Origin: Campylobacteraceae bacterium
GTDB taxonomy: Bacteria > Campylobacterota > Campylobacteria > Campylobacterales > Arcobacteraceae
Assembly: GCA_013215945.1 (NCBI GenBank)
Contig: JABSOM010000019.1
Coordinates: 1-51,020 of the forward strand
DNA: 51,020 nt
Direction: 5' to 3'
Part shown: piece by piece, positions 32,335 to 41,004 of the stretch
Layout of the letters: each line of letters begins with the position of its first letter
Numbering within the stretch: position 1 is the stretch's first letter
Made by a program: the position numbers and the translations under genes
Notes under the pieces: model-generated
Database searches by the model: none
The model's input: the letters and a program-made list of their open reading frames with translations, nothing else
What the model was told of the DNA's origin: nothing

Positions 32335-34015
32335 TATTTTTTTCTCCTGCTTCCTTTAATACATTTTTTTTAATTTTTAAGCCAATAAAACATATATCAT
32401 CCACTACTTCATACTTTCCTCTGTACGCATCAAGAATTGATGTATAAATATTTTTTTGTTCTTTAAATATTTTATGATGATTCTTATTAATCATGTTTAA
32501 TAATCTTTTTTTACCAAATCTCAACTCTTTTTTTTCGCTAATTGTATCTACAACTCCATCCGTAGTTAAATAAACCTTTATTTCCTTTTTAAAAGTAATT
32601 AACGTTTCTTCATATTCATAGTCATATTTACAAGAGGGGTAACCTACAGAATAACGATTTGAGGTAATCCATCTTGCGCAGTTTTTTTCATCCAGTATAA
32701 TTAAATTCATCATTGCACCTGCATACTTTAATAAACCAGCTCTTTTATCAATATATAAAATTCCTCCGTCAAAACCTGCATTTGATTTTGATGTATTGTT
32801 GTATTGTTGTAAAATATCTTTAATTCTTCTATTAAAGTATCCTAGAATTTTCCCTGGAGAGATTTCCATTTTCTTGTTATTTAGTTTATTAATAAGTTCG
32901 TGTTGAATTGATTTAACAATCATTGTTACAAATGCTCCTGAAATGCTGTGACCAGTACAATCAATACACATTACAAGAGATTTATTTTCATCCTTATTTA
33001 AAACATCAATGAAATAAATATCTCCACCCACTTTACTTTTGGGTTTCCAAGTAAGGAAACCATCTTCATACAAGATAGAAAGGAGTAATTTATGTGGTCG
33101 AATCGCATCTTGTAAAAGACTTGAATAATCCATCGCATCTGTTAAGTTTTTATTAATTCGAAGCAATTGTTCATTGGCATAATCAAGCTCTGCCGTTCTT
33201 TGTAAAATCTTAGATTGAAGGTTTTTATTATAATCAACAATAGTATTTGAAAACTTGTTAAAGGTTGTTATCAAGTCTCCAATTTCATCATTTTTATCTT
33301 TTTCATATTCTTTATAATCTTCTAAGTGATTCGTATTTATATAGGATAAGTAGGAGGATAATTTAGTGATTCTTGTTAGTGGATTTAAAATACCTCTAAT
33401 TATATAGTACATTACAATAGAGTATCCTAGAAGAATAATTAAAGATAAATAAAGAAGTTTATTTGTTAAATCAGAATACTTATCTTCTGTTTTTTTGGTT
33501 AAATCACTTTGAATTAAATTAATAATATCTAATATGTTTTGACCAATTTCTTTTCCATGTCCTCTTGTTAATTCATCTGCATTATGATAATCAAAATTAT
33601 CATAAACATAAACATCAATAGATTCATAATATTTCTGTATTAAAAAAATATGGCTTTTTTTAATTTTATGCAAAGCGGATGTATATTTATCAAAGAGTGG
33701 GTCTTTAAATAAAATATCCATTTCTTTATAAATTTGTGCAGATGATTTTTCTATTTTTTTAGAGTATTTATCTAAATCTTTTTTTCTAAAACCTCTTATA
33801 AAAAGATTTTTCCTATTCTTAGCTTGTTTGGAGTAATCAATATAAATAGATTCCATTCTTTGTTTAACAACAAGTATCTCTGCTGTATTTTTTTTAATAC
33901 TACTAAAACTGCCACTTACATAATAAATAAGCCCAGGAAAACTAAAAAAAAGAACTATCGAAAAAGGTATTATAACCTTTAAGGACGTTTTTTTGATACT
34001 ATCATATTTTTTCAT
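32327..34015 (-). CDS. SiaA-like membrane PP2C (SpoIIE) phosphatase
   Basis: Two membrane helices (about residues 2-24 and 183-205) enclose a roughly 155-residue extracytoplasmic helical sensor. A HAMP region (about 205-260), a coiled coil and a C-terminal SpoIIE/PP2C domain (about 300-555) follow. The metal-binding signatures 'GGDIYFIDV', 'CIDCTGHSISGAFVTMI' (D-x-T-G-H) and 'YLTTDGVVDT' are intact. It should dephosphorylate the SiaC-like protein in response to an outside signal. I place the start at ATG 34015, which has AAGG nine bases upstream; the ATG at 34045 has none. It is the first gene of a four-gene operon. Confidence 0.92.
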   Translation of the reverse strand: MKKYDSIKKTSLKVIIPFSIVLFFSFPGLIYYVSGSFSSIKKNTAEILVVKQRMESIYIDYSKQAKNRKNLFIRGFRKKDLDKYSKKIEKSSAQIYKEMDILFKDPLFDKYTSALHKIKKSHIFLIQKYYESIDVYVYDNFDYHNADELTRGHGKEIGQNILDIINLIQSDLTKKTEDKYSDLTNKLLYLSLIILLGYSIVMYYIIRGILNPLTRITKLSSYLSYINTNHLEDYKEYEKDKNDEIGDLITTFNKFSNTIVDYNKNLQSKILQRTAELDYANEQLLRINKNLTDAMDYSSLLQDAIRPHKLLLSILYEDGFLTWKPKSKVGGDIYFIDVLNKDENKSLVMCIDCTGHSISGAFVTMIVKSIQHELINKLNNKKMEISPGKILGYFNRRIKDILQQYNNTSKSNAGFDGGILYIDKRAGLLKYAGAMMNLIILDEKNCARWITSNRYSVGYPSCKYDYEYEETLITFKKEIKVYLTTDGVVDTISEKKELRFGKKRLLNMINKNHHKIFKEQKNIYTSILDAYRGKYEVVDDICFIGLKIKKNVLKEAGEKNNE

Positions 34016-34192
34016 TTCTAAAACCTTAAGTTTCCAACTTACCATTAACTAGTGTAAGTTTAGTTATCCATGTCCCTTGTAAATTACAGACAGAAGAAAC
34101 ATTAATATTGGCAAGGGCATCTTTTGTTTTTCCATGCCTTTTTTGTAATAATAAGATGCCAAATGATTTAAAGATATTTTTACTTCTCATTA

Positions 34193-35320
34193 TTATTTTT
34201 TCTTACTTCTTTTTCTTTTTTTTCTTTTTTTTCTTTTGCTTTTGCTTTTTTTTCCCAAATATCTTATTAACAAAATTAGTCCACTTATAAAAGAAAGAAT
34301 AAATATGAATTGAATACTTAAAAACACTCCCCAACTCATCCATCTAAAATTTTTATTCTCAAAGAAACGCCCTTCGTGTATATCTTCAATCCAATCCGTA
34401 TATCGAGGAATTGCCCTTTGAACTTCCCCTGTAACAGAATTAATTCTGACCTCATACCCTATATCATGTTTGTTATAAACTCGAGCTACCATATGACCAC
34501 TGCGGGGATAGGTATAAACTCTCCATACATCTTTCCATGACTTAATATTTGCTTCTTTTGCAGCCTCATCTGTTTTTAGAATTTTCAAGAACTCTGGTAT
34601 TTCAATCTTAGGAACAATAACTGCAGCTGTTTTAATTTGTTTATATTCATCATTGGGAGAAAAAGATTCAGGTAAATAGTGTTTTGCTTGTAAAACTAAA
34701 CCACTAAGTGCCGTTATTAATAAAGGTAAAACGATAATAGGTGTTAACCAAAGATGTAGGCCTCTTGCACTTAATAAACTTTTCCATCCTATTGTTTTCA
34801 TCTTTTTAAGCCATAAATAAACGCCACTAATAATTAAAAAAAGAAAAATAAAGCTAGAAATTAAAAAATAATAAGTTAAATCTAGCTTACTCTCTTCATT
34901 CATATTCTGATTGGGTCCAACCATTTCACCTGCATGTAATCTTGAAATCCAATCATAGTTTCTTTTTGAAACTACTTCAACCTCACCAGTAACAGTATTA
35001 ACTTGTGCTTCCATTAGATTATTGGCTTTTACTTTAACCATGGATTTTTTTGGACGCCAATCTAGGTGATAAATGTCATCCCAAGATTTTACACCCATCT
35101 TAGGTTCAGCCATAACCGCTGTTAAAATCTCTTCGTGTGTTAAAAGATGTTGATATTTAAGCTTTTTCCCCTGCTCGTTTTTTGCACTTAATCCACTTGG
35201 CATTACAAGGGGAGCATCTCTTCGTATTTTCATAAAATAGCCAGTTGTAAAAAATATCACTATAGCAAATAAACTAATTACTGATCCCCAAATATGCCAT
35301 AATCTCATTATTCTATTCAT
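34193..35320 (-). CDS. PepSY-TM membrane protein with two repeated modules
   Basis: The 375-residue protein has four membrane helices in two pairs and two soluble PepSY-like modules. Each module contains a 'GVKSWDD / NIKSWKD' motif and a 'VNTVTGEVE / INSVTGEVQ' strand, then an 'RLHAGE / DIHEGRFF' helix, so the gene arose by internal duplication. Such PiuB-like proteins are often linked with ferric-siderophore or metal uptake at the inner membrane. The C-terminal 20 residues are nearly all Lys, Arg and Ser, encoded by a long pyrimidine-purine tract (34196-34255). Its only close relative here is at 46378. Confidence 0.88.
   Translation of the reverse strand: MNRIMRLWHIWGSVISLFAIVIFFTTGYFMKIRRDAPLVMPSGLSAKNEQGKKLKYQHLLTHEEILTAVMAEPKMGVKSWDDIYHLDWRPKKSMVKVKANNLMEAQVNTVTGEVEVVSKRNYDWISRLHAGEMVGPNQNMNEESKLDLTYYFLISSFIFLFLIISGVYLWLKKMKTIGWKSLLSARGLHLWLTPIIVLPLLITALSGLVLQAKHYLPESFSPNDEYKQIKTAAVIVPKIEIPEFLKILKTDEAAKEANIKSWKDVWRVYTYPRSGHMVARVYNKHDIGYEVRINSVTGEVQRAIPRYTDWIEDIHEGRFFENKNFRWMSWGVFLSIQFIFILSFISGLILLIRYLGKKSKSKRKKRKKRKRSKKK
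34196..34255. repeat. Poly-pyrimidine tract encoding the K/R tail
   Basis: The plus strand is almost only T and C for about 55 bases, in runs of up to eight T parted by single C. Such tracts slip easily, so length changes in the basic C-terminal tail or frameshifts are likely between strains. Confidence 0.8.
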
Positions 35321-36072
35321 ACGAGTCCACCTAAATTATTATTTTATTAATTATTATATTATAAATTATTATATTGTAGTATTACCATATAATTATTATA
35401 AAACACTGAAAATATCAATAAAGTATTGATATTTTACATCAATAGAAAAAGAAATCTCTTCTTTTTTATTAAATATTATTAACATAAAAAAGCATTCATA
35501 AAATAAAACTAATGCATTAAATAAATATATAAGTAATTACTTTATTAAAATTAATTAACATCTTTTTTTACTTTATTTGAAATAAAAAATAAAAAAATAG
35601 CTCATGATTTGCTAATACACCAAACATATAATTCTATTTACTTCAAAGAAAAACAAAATAAAATTTAAATAAATAAATTTATGGATTATTTATTTATTTA
35701 TTTTTAATTAGTTCTTAATTTGCTTTTAATTGTTATATATATACCTTGTAAATAGATTTATCATACTATTATTCATCATCTGAAAATTTGCATTAGAAGT
35801 ACAACATTTGAAACCTTAAGTTAGAAGAGTATTAACCTTTAATAAGTATAGATTATATAAAAAACACTAGGAATGATTATTACATCCTTGAGTACAAAGA
35901 GATATAAACAGTGTTTAGAGATAAAAATAAGAGAAAAAATAAAATTATTCATATAAAAAAAGACTAAGAGATAATTACTCTCTTGCAAAAATAACAAGAA
36001 GATTTAAAAAAGATAAAATAGTTATATTCTCCAATAAAACCATATATTTAAAGTAAAACTATGGTAAAAATT
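35321..36072. other. Long AT-rich gap with no gene
   Basis: Over 750 bases between two minus-strand genes contain no plausible reading frame with a ribosome site. Near 35335-35390 a 12-base unit (AATTATTATATT) occurs twice in direct order, which could be a promoter or Fur-like site of the PepSY gene. No stable hairpin, tRNA or known RNA was recognised. It may hold a small RNA or a degraded gene, but nothing supports either. Confidence 0.5.
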
Positions 36073-37050
36073 TTATTTATCATAGAGTTTTGATTTAGCA
36101 AGTTCATATTCTGTCATGAATCTTTTCACTATTTTTTCTATCGTTTCAATCTTATTAGAAAACTCAATAGAAGGACCAGCGCACCATATAGTTTTATAAG
36201 TAGCAGAGAAAGCCGCTTTTTCAATGAGCTTCATGCCTTTATAATAGGTCAGTATTTTTAGGTATTTTTTTAAATATTTATTTTTCATTAATAACTTTTC
36301 CAAAAAATTTAATTCTTTCCCCATTTTTTGTTGGTAAGGAGTATTAATAACAGTACAAGGAGTACCTGATATTTTTGAACTTAAAACAATATCATTAGCA
36401 CCATATTGAAGTACTGCTTCTTTATAGTCTTGATGCACAGTAGCTTCTTCGCATGTTATAAAAGGACTACCAATTGAGCACCCTTGCGCCCCTAAACTAA
36501 GCATAGAAAGAATACCTGAACCAGTTGCAACTCCACCTGCTGCTATGATAGGAATTTTAATATGCTCTTTTAATAAAGGAATTAAAATTGATGCCGGAAT
36601 ATTCCCCCTATGTCCGCCTGCTCCTGAATTTACAGCAATAATCGCATCTGCACCTAGAGCTTCAACTTTTTTTGCATACTTAAGTTCTGTAACATCACAA
36701 ATAATACGAACACCTTTAGAAGCAAGTTTATCAATAGTTTCTTTGGGATTGCCCAAAGAAGTAATAACAAAAGAAGGAGGATATTTCTCTAAAAGTATAA
36801 GGTGTTCTTTCAAAAATACATTAGAAGCATTAACAATAAGATTAATGCCATAAGCCCCCGAACAATTCATGTCTAAATCAATAAGTGCCTCTTCAAAAGC
36901 CTTGAGTGTTCTAAAATTTAAAGAAGGAATACATCCCATTATTCCAGCTTCACAGGCTTTAATAAGCATAGAAGGATTTGAAACAAGAAACATAGGAGCT
37001 AAGATTATTGGGAACTTTATTCCAAAAGTACTAGTAAGCCATGTATTCAT
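36073..37050 (-). CDS. Nitronate monooxygenase family protein
   Basis: The TIM-barrel FMN enzyme has 'FPIILAPMFLVSNPSMLIKACEAGIMG' at the start, 'GADAIIAVNSGAGGHRGN' with the conserved H/R near the flavin, 'IPIIAAGGVATGSGILSMLSLGAQGCSIGSPFITCEEA' at the phosphate-binding end. These match the 2-nitropropane-dioxygenase/nitronate monooxygenase family. It oxidises nitronates such as propionate-3-nitronate. The 325-residue length is typical. It lies divergent from the OYE gene, and both are FMN enzymes acting on nitro/ene compounds, so joint control is plausible. Confidence 0.92.
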   Translation of the reverse strand: MNTWLTSTFGIKFPIILAPMFLVSNPSMLIKACEAGIMGCIPSLNFRTLKAFEEALIDLDMNCSGAYGINLIVNASNVFLKEHLILLEKYPPSFVITSLGNPKETIDKLASKGVRIICDVTELKYAKKVEALGADAIIAVNSGAGGHRGNIPASILIPLLKEHIKIPIIAAGGVATGSGILSMLSLGAQGCSIGSPFITCEEATVHQDYKEAVLQYGANDIVLSSKISGTPCTVINTPYQQKMGKELNFLEKLLMKNKYLKKYLKILTYYKGMKLIEKAAFSATYKTIWCAGPSIEFSNKIETIEKIVKRFMTEYELAKSKLYDK

Positions 37051-37202
37051 TTTATACCTTTATAAACAGTTGTCATTTATCAAGCTAAAATTTGTTCATT
37101 TTAATATACGTCAATTATAACATCTTAATTTCAAGAAGCATATCAATTAAAAAAGTAGCTAAATCTAAATACTAAGGAATTAAGCTCAGAGTTAAATTTC
37201 AC

Positions 37203-37244
37203 TTGACTTAATATTTTTTTGAGGTTATAATACCAGCTGGTATT
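37203..37244 (+). promoter_or_regulatory. Promoter and 16-bp palindromic operator of the OYE gene
   Basis: TTGACT (37203-37208) and TATAAT (37226-37231) are exactly 17 bp apart. The perfect palindrome AATACCAGCTGGTATT (37229-37244) begins inside the -10 box, so a bound repressor would block polymerase. The TetR gene at 38386, downstream and convergent, is the obvious candidate, by analogy with NemR/nemA. Confidence 0.85.
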
Positions 37245-37338
37245 TAATTAATCTTAAATGAAAAAGAATTTTATTTAACAATAATTAGAAGATAAAATAT
37301 GGGCTTTTGCTCAAAACAAAAATAACAAGGACATTATT

Positions 37339-38382
37339 TTGAAAATAAATTTATTTAACCCTTTTAAACTAAATGATACAATTGAGTTACAAAACCGTGT
37401 ACTAATGGCTCCATTAACACGTTGTATGGCAGATGATGATTTAGTTCCAACTCAAGCTATGGCAGATTATTATGCAAAACGTGCAGATGCAGGTTTAATT
37501 ATTTCAGAAGCAACTATTATTAGAGCGGATGGACAAGGTTATCCAAATACTCCAGGAATATACTCAATAGCACAAATTGAAGGTTGGAAAAAAGTTACAG
37601 ATGCTGTACATAAAAATGGAGGAAAAATATTTGCTCAAATTTGGCATGTAGGTCGTGTTGCTCATCCATTTTTTACAAATAGTGATGTTTTAGCACCCTC
37701 TGCCGTTGCAACAGAAGGTTCTGTTCCTAGAATGAGAAATTTAACCTATCAAACTCCCAAAGCCCTTCAACTTGAAGAAATTAAAACTTTAGTAAAGGAT
37801 TATGCAAAAGCTTCTACAAATGCTATTGAAGCAGGTTTTGATGGGGTAGAAATACACGGAGCCAATGGTTATTTAATTGATCAGTTTTTACATCACGAAG
37901 CGAATATCAGAGAAGACGAATATGGGCAAACACCCCAAAACATGTCCCGTTTTGCACTAGAAGTTGTAGATGCCGTTATTGATGCTATTGGTTCACACAG
38001 AACAGCTTTAAGATTAAGTCCTGCTGGCTACTTTAATATGAAAGAAGACAAACGAGATAAAGCTGTTTTTGATTATTTGTTAGAAACATTACAAAACAAA
38101 AACTTAGTCTATTTACATGCTGGAATTTTTGATGATTCTATGCGTTTTGATTCTTTGGAAGGCAAGAACTTTTCAGAATACTTAAGAGAAGGATATAAAG
38201 GAACCTTAGTAGGAGTTGGAGCTTATACTTATAAAAGTGCAAAAGATTCTATTAATAAAAAAGCTTTTGATTTAATAGCAATTGGCCGTCCTTTTATCGC
38301 AAACCCTGATTATATGTATAAAATAAAAAACAGTATAGAAGTTTTAGAGTATAAAGAAGAAATGTTAAACGAGTTAATCTAA
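37339..38382 (+). CDS. Old yellow enzyme family alkene reductase
   Basis: FMN-dependent NAD(P)H oxidoreductase: 'NRVLMAPLTRCMADDDLVPTQAMADYYAKRA' (with FMN-contacting residues), 'QIWHVGRVAHPFF', 'GFDGVEIHGANGYLIDQFLHHEANIRED' with the H-G-A-N substrate pair, and 'IGRPFIANPDYMYKI' at the flavin phosphate. It reduces activated C=C bonds, quinones or nitro groups (NemA type). It starts at TTG 37339 with AAGGA about seven bases upstream. A repressor operator overlaps its promoter. Confidence 0.95.
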   Translation: MKINLFNPFKLNDTIELQNRVLMAPLTRCMADDDLVPTQAMADYYAKRADAGLIISEATIIRADGQGYPNTPGIYSIAQIEGWKKVTDAVHKNGGKIFAQIWHVGRVAHPFFTNSDVLAPSAVATEGSVPRMRNLTYQTPKALQLEEIKTLVKDYAKASTNAIEAGFDGVEIHGANGYLIDQFLHHEANIREDEYGQTPQNMSRFALEVVDAVIDAIGSHRTALRLSPAGYFNMKEDKRDKAVFDYLLETLQNKNLVYLHAGIFDDSMRFDSLEGKNFSEYLREGYKGTLVGVGAYTYKSAKDSINKKAFDLIAIGRPFIANPDYMYKIKNSIEVLEYKEEMLNELI

Positions 38383-38385
38383 ACT

Positions 38386-39003
38386 TTAAGAAAGAATAGA
38401 AAAAGACAAGGTTAATATTTCTTTGACTTGTTTCTCTTCTTTTCCTTGCATAAGTAATAATGCAGCATTATTTATTTGTGTATTAAGATAGTCAACTGCA
38501 AGTTCTGTTGTAATATTTGTTTTTAGTTGACCTTTTTCTTTAGCGTTTAAAATACATTCTTTATAAGCTTGCAAAAATTTATTTTGCATTGAAAGAATTT
38601 GTTTTTGCGTTTTTGGTCCCATATTTATTTTTGAATCTTGTAATTTTACTAAAAGGCAGCCCTTTGCAGCTTTCTTATCTTCTTTTTTTGAAGTTACATA
38701 CATTACTATTTTTTCAAGTATTTGTTTAAAACTTTCATTAAGCGTCAATATTTTCAATAAACCAGAAGAAACATCTTTTTCATATTTTAAAAGTACGGCT
38801 TCAAGTAAACCGTCCTCATTTCCAAATTCTCTGTAAATTCCTGGTTTAGAAACATTTACTCGTCTGCAAATTTCATTTAAAGAGATGCTGTTTTTTTCAT
38901 CCAACCAATATTCAAGCATTGCGATATCTACGGTTTCTTTGCAGTCTAACGTTTTGGGTCGTCCTCTCACACTTTTACGTGTTGTAGTTTCATTTATATT
39001 CAT
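38386..39003 (-). CDS. TetR-family repressor
   Basis: The N-terminal part, including 'SISLNEICRRVNVSKPGIYREFGNEDGLLEAVLLKYE', is a TetR-type HTH with its typical Y-R-E-F. The C-terminal part is a variable ligand pocket with cysteines ('AAKGCLLVKL', 'AYKECILNA') that could react with electrophiles, as in NemR. It stops 4 bp from the OYE stop codon (convergent). It probably represses that gene through the 16-bp palindrome. No such palindrome is seen at its own promoter. Confidence 0.92.
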   Translation of the reverse strand: MNINETTTRKSVRGRPKTLDCKETVDIAMLEYWLDEKNSISLNEICRRVNVSKPGIYREFGNEDGLLEAVLLKYEKDVSSGLLKILTLNESFKQILEKIVMYVTSKKEDKKAAKGCLLVKLQDSKINMGPKTQKQILSMQNKFLQAYKECILNAKEKGQLKTNITTELAVDYLNTQINNAALLLMQGKEEKQVKEILTLSFSILS

Positions 39004-39091
39004 ATTCTTACCTCTAAATCCATAGCATTTTAATTATACTAATTATACTTAAATTTAACTAATTGATCTAAGCCCCCTCTTCTTAGAAGAT

Positions 39092-39754
39092 CTATTTAGT
39101 ATTGTTTTTTGACTTTATTCTTTTGTGATAAAAATACCAAGTAATCCAAAAAAATAAAGACAAAAAAATGGCTGTTAATATCGCTGGTTTAGGATTTTGC
39201 AAACTACTAATGGACCCTGCATATGATGCAAGAAGGACATAAGGAATAGAACTTAAACTCCATGCAAGTGTAAACTTTTTAAAAGGCATAAGCGTCATTC
39301 CAGAAAGACACGCTGTAGTCTCAGGAATAATTGGCATAGCACGAGAAAGTAGTATCATTACAAAACCATGTTTATTAAAGGTTTTTATAAGTTCTAATCT
39401 TTTATTCTCTTCTTTAATTAAAAAAAGTAAGATATTCTCTCCGTAATACCTGCTTACAATATAACCAGTAAATCCTGCTAAAAACACTCCTATTATAGAA
39501 AATACAGCTCCCAGCATAAATCCTAAAAAATATCCAGATAAAATAATAATACTTAAGGTCGGTACTGCTATGAATAAATCAGCAAATAACAAAAATGAGA
39601 TTAATAAACCAACATAAAGTGGCGATATATTTTTAGCTTCTTGTAAATATTCTTCTATATCTTCTAGTGTTAAAATACCTGTAACTTTAATTATTATAAA
39701 ACTAATAGCAAAAATGGATGCTATTATTAAAAAAACTCTTATTAACTCTTTCAT
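39092..39754 (-). CDS. TVP38/TMEM64 (VTT) family membrane protein
   Basis: The 220-residue protein has about six membrane segments. 'YFLGFMLGAVFSIIGVFLAGFTGYIVSRYYGE' and 'ILLSRAMPIIPETTACLSGMTLMPFKKF' match the VTT/SNARE-associated fold, with the Arg and Pro conserved in this DedA-like superfamily. It may act in lipid scrambling or undecaprenyl-phosphate or envelope homeostasis; the true role is unknown. It is the last gene of an SDR-DUF2141-VTT unit (8-bp gap to DUF2141). Confidence 0.9.
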   Translation of the reverse strand: MKELIRVFLIIASIFAISFIIIKVTGILTLEDIEEYLQEAKNISPLYVGLLISFLLFADLFIAVPTLSIIILSGYFLGFMLGAVFSIIGVFLAGFTGYIVSRYYGENILLFLIKEENKRLELIKTFNKHGFVMILLSRAMPIIPETTACLSGMTLMPFKKFTLAWSLSSIPYVLLASYAGSISSLQNPKPAILTAIFLSLFFWITWYFYHKRIKSKNNTK

Positions 39755-39762
39755 AAAATCTC

Positions 39763-40197
39763 CTAAGGGTAGATTAAAGATATATTTATTTTTTCTTGAA
39801 ACTCTTCAAGTGTTAATTTAGAGTTTTTGTAGTTTGGCGGTCCAAACATAGAAACTTCTTGTTTTTTTGAAAAACCTAATCCCTCTTTAGGATAAATACC
39901 TGTCCAATTTTTACTAACTTTACCATCACTGTTTTCATCATGATGCACTTTTATTGATAAGTCTTTTATATTATCTTCTATCTCAAAAGTAAAGTTCTCT
40001 TTATATTCTCTTACTTTTATTATTTGATGAAACAGAGCTTCTTTGTGTACTTTTGGATATCCCTTAACCCCAAAAATATAAACAGCAATGTTTCCTGCTT
40101 TTTTTACATTAATATTATCTACTGTAATATTTAACTGTGTAGCATTTAGACTAACTATACTCATAACTATACTCCATATTATAAATTTTTTTTTCAT
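39763..40197 (-). CDS. Exported DUF2141 protein
   Basis: A signal peptide (about residues 1-19, 'MKKKFIIWSIVMSIVSLNA') is followed by a beta-rich domain. 'LSIKVHHDENSDGKVSKNWTGIYPKEGLGFSK' and 'MFGPPNYKNSKLTLEE' are the DUF2141 signatures. The protein is periplasmic or secreted; its function is not known. It lies 15 bp downstream of the SDR gene and 8 bp upstream of the VTT gene. Together with the Crp/Fnr regulator these make a conserved-looking four-gene set. Confidence 0.9.
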   Translation of the reverse strand: MKKKFIIWSIVMSIVSLNATQLNITVDNINVKKAGNIAVYIFGVKGYPKVHKEALFHQIIKVREYKENFTFEIEDNIKDLSIKVHHDENSDGKVSKNWTGIYPKEGLGFSKKQEVSMFGPPNYKNSKLTLEEFQEKINISLIYP

Positions 40198-40212
40198 TAT
40201 TTTTTCCTTTAT

Positions 40213-40938
40213 TTAATATTTTTTCATTATATTTTTAGCAAGAGAAGGAAAAAATCTAAGTAAAAATCTTAAAAGTTTTACCTTACCGATATCATGATCT
40301 AAGATATTATGTTCAAGTCCATATATAATTTGTTTTGCAGCATTTTCAGGCGATATTTTATTTTTCCCTCTGCCTTTTGACATCTTAGTATCAACCAATT
40401 CTAGAAATACTTGATGAACACTTATATTGCTTTTTTGAAGTTGATATCTAAGTGCTTGTGTAAAAATATTTAAGGCGCCTTTTGTAGCGCAATAGATTGC
40501 AGATGACGTTTTGGGCGTTAAGGCTAGGCCTGAATTAACATTTAAAATACTTGCTTTTGGATTATTAAGTAATAGAGGCAAGAGTTTATACGTCAAACTA
40601 CATACACTGGTAAAATTGATAGTTATCTCTTTAGCTATATTTGCATAATCAAAGCCCTCATCTAAAAATGTTGGATGATATTGAACCCCTGCATTATTTA
40701 TAAGTACATTGATTGTTTTATAATCTTTTATAATAGTATTTGAAAGCACTTCAATTTCAGAAGTATTTGAAAGATCTGCTTGATAGATTTTAATATTTTT
40801 AAACTGTTCTGATAATTTTTTTAGTTTAAGCATATCTTTTGAGATAATTATTAAGGTATTGTTTTGCTGCAGTAATTTTACTATTTCATAACCAATACCA
40901 GATGTACCACCAGTAATTAGCACTGTTTGATTTTCCAT
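40213..40938 (-). CDS. Short-chain dehydrogenase/reductase
   Basis: Classical SDR: 'VLITGGTSGIGYEIVKLL' (TGxxxGIG), 'NVLINNAGVQY' (NNAG), Ser in 'ILNVNSGLALTP' and 'YCATKGAL' (YxxxK). It should reduce or oxidise an unknown carbonyl/alcohol with NAD(P)H. It resembles DltE-type oxidoreductases. It lies 66 bp downstream of the Crp/Fnr-type regulator on the same strand and upstream of DUF2141, so it is likely under that regulator's control. Confidence 0.93.
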   Translation of the reverse strand: MENQTVLITGGTSGIGYEIVKLLQQNNTLIIISKDMLKLKKLSEQFKNIKIYQADLSNTSEIEVLSNTIIKDYKTINVLINNAGVQYHPTFLDEGFDYANIAKEITINFTSVCSLTYKLLPLLLNNPKASILNVNSGLALTPKTSSAIYCATKGALNIFTQALRYQLQKSNISVHQVFLELVDTKMSKGRGKNKISPENAAKQIIYGLEHNILDHDIGKVKLLRFLLRFFPSLAKNIMKKY

Positions 40939-41004
40939 TAAAACTCCTAGGTATGTTTTAATAGAAATAATACTTGATATGAAAATTTATTTCATTATAC
41001 TAGG

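Noticed and set aside
34108-34290. Phe-rich open frame on the plus strand
   Set aside because: It is the complement of the poly-Lys/Arg tail of the PepSY gene and has no ribosome site.
35335-35390. Fur box upstream of the PepSY gene
   Set aside because: The repeated AATTATTATATT resembles half of a Fur site, but in DNA this rich in A and T the match is not distinctive.
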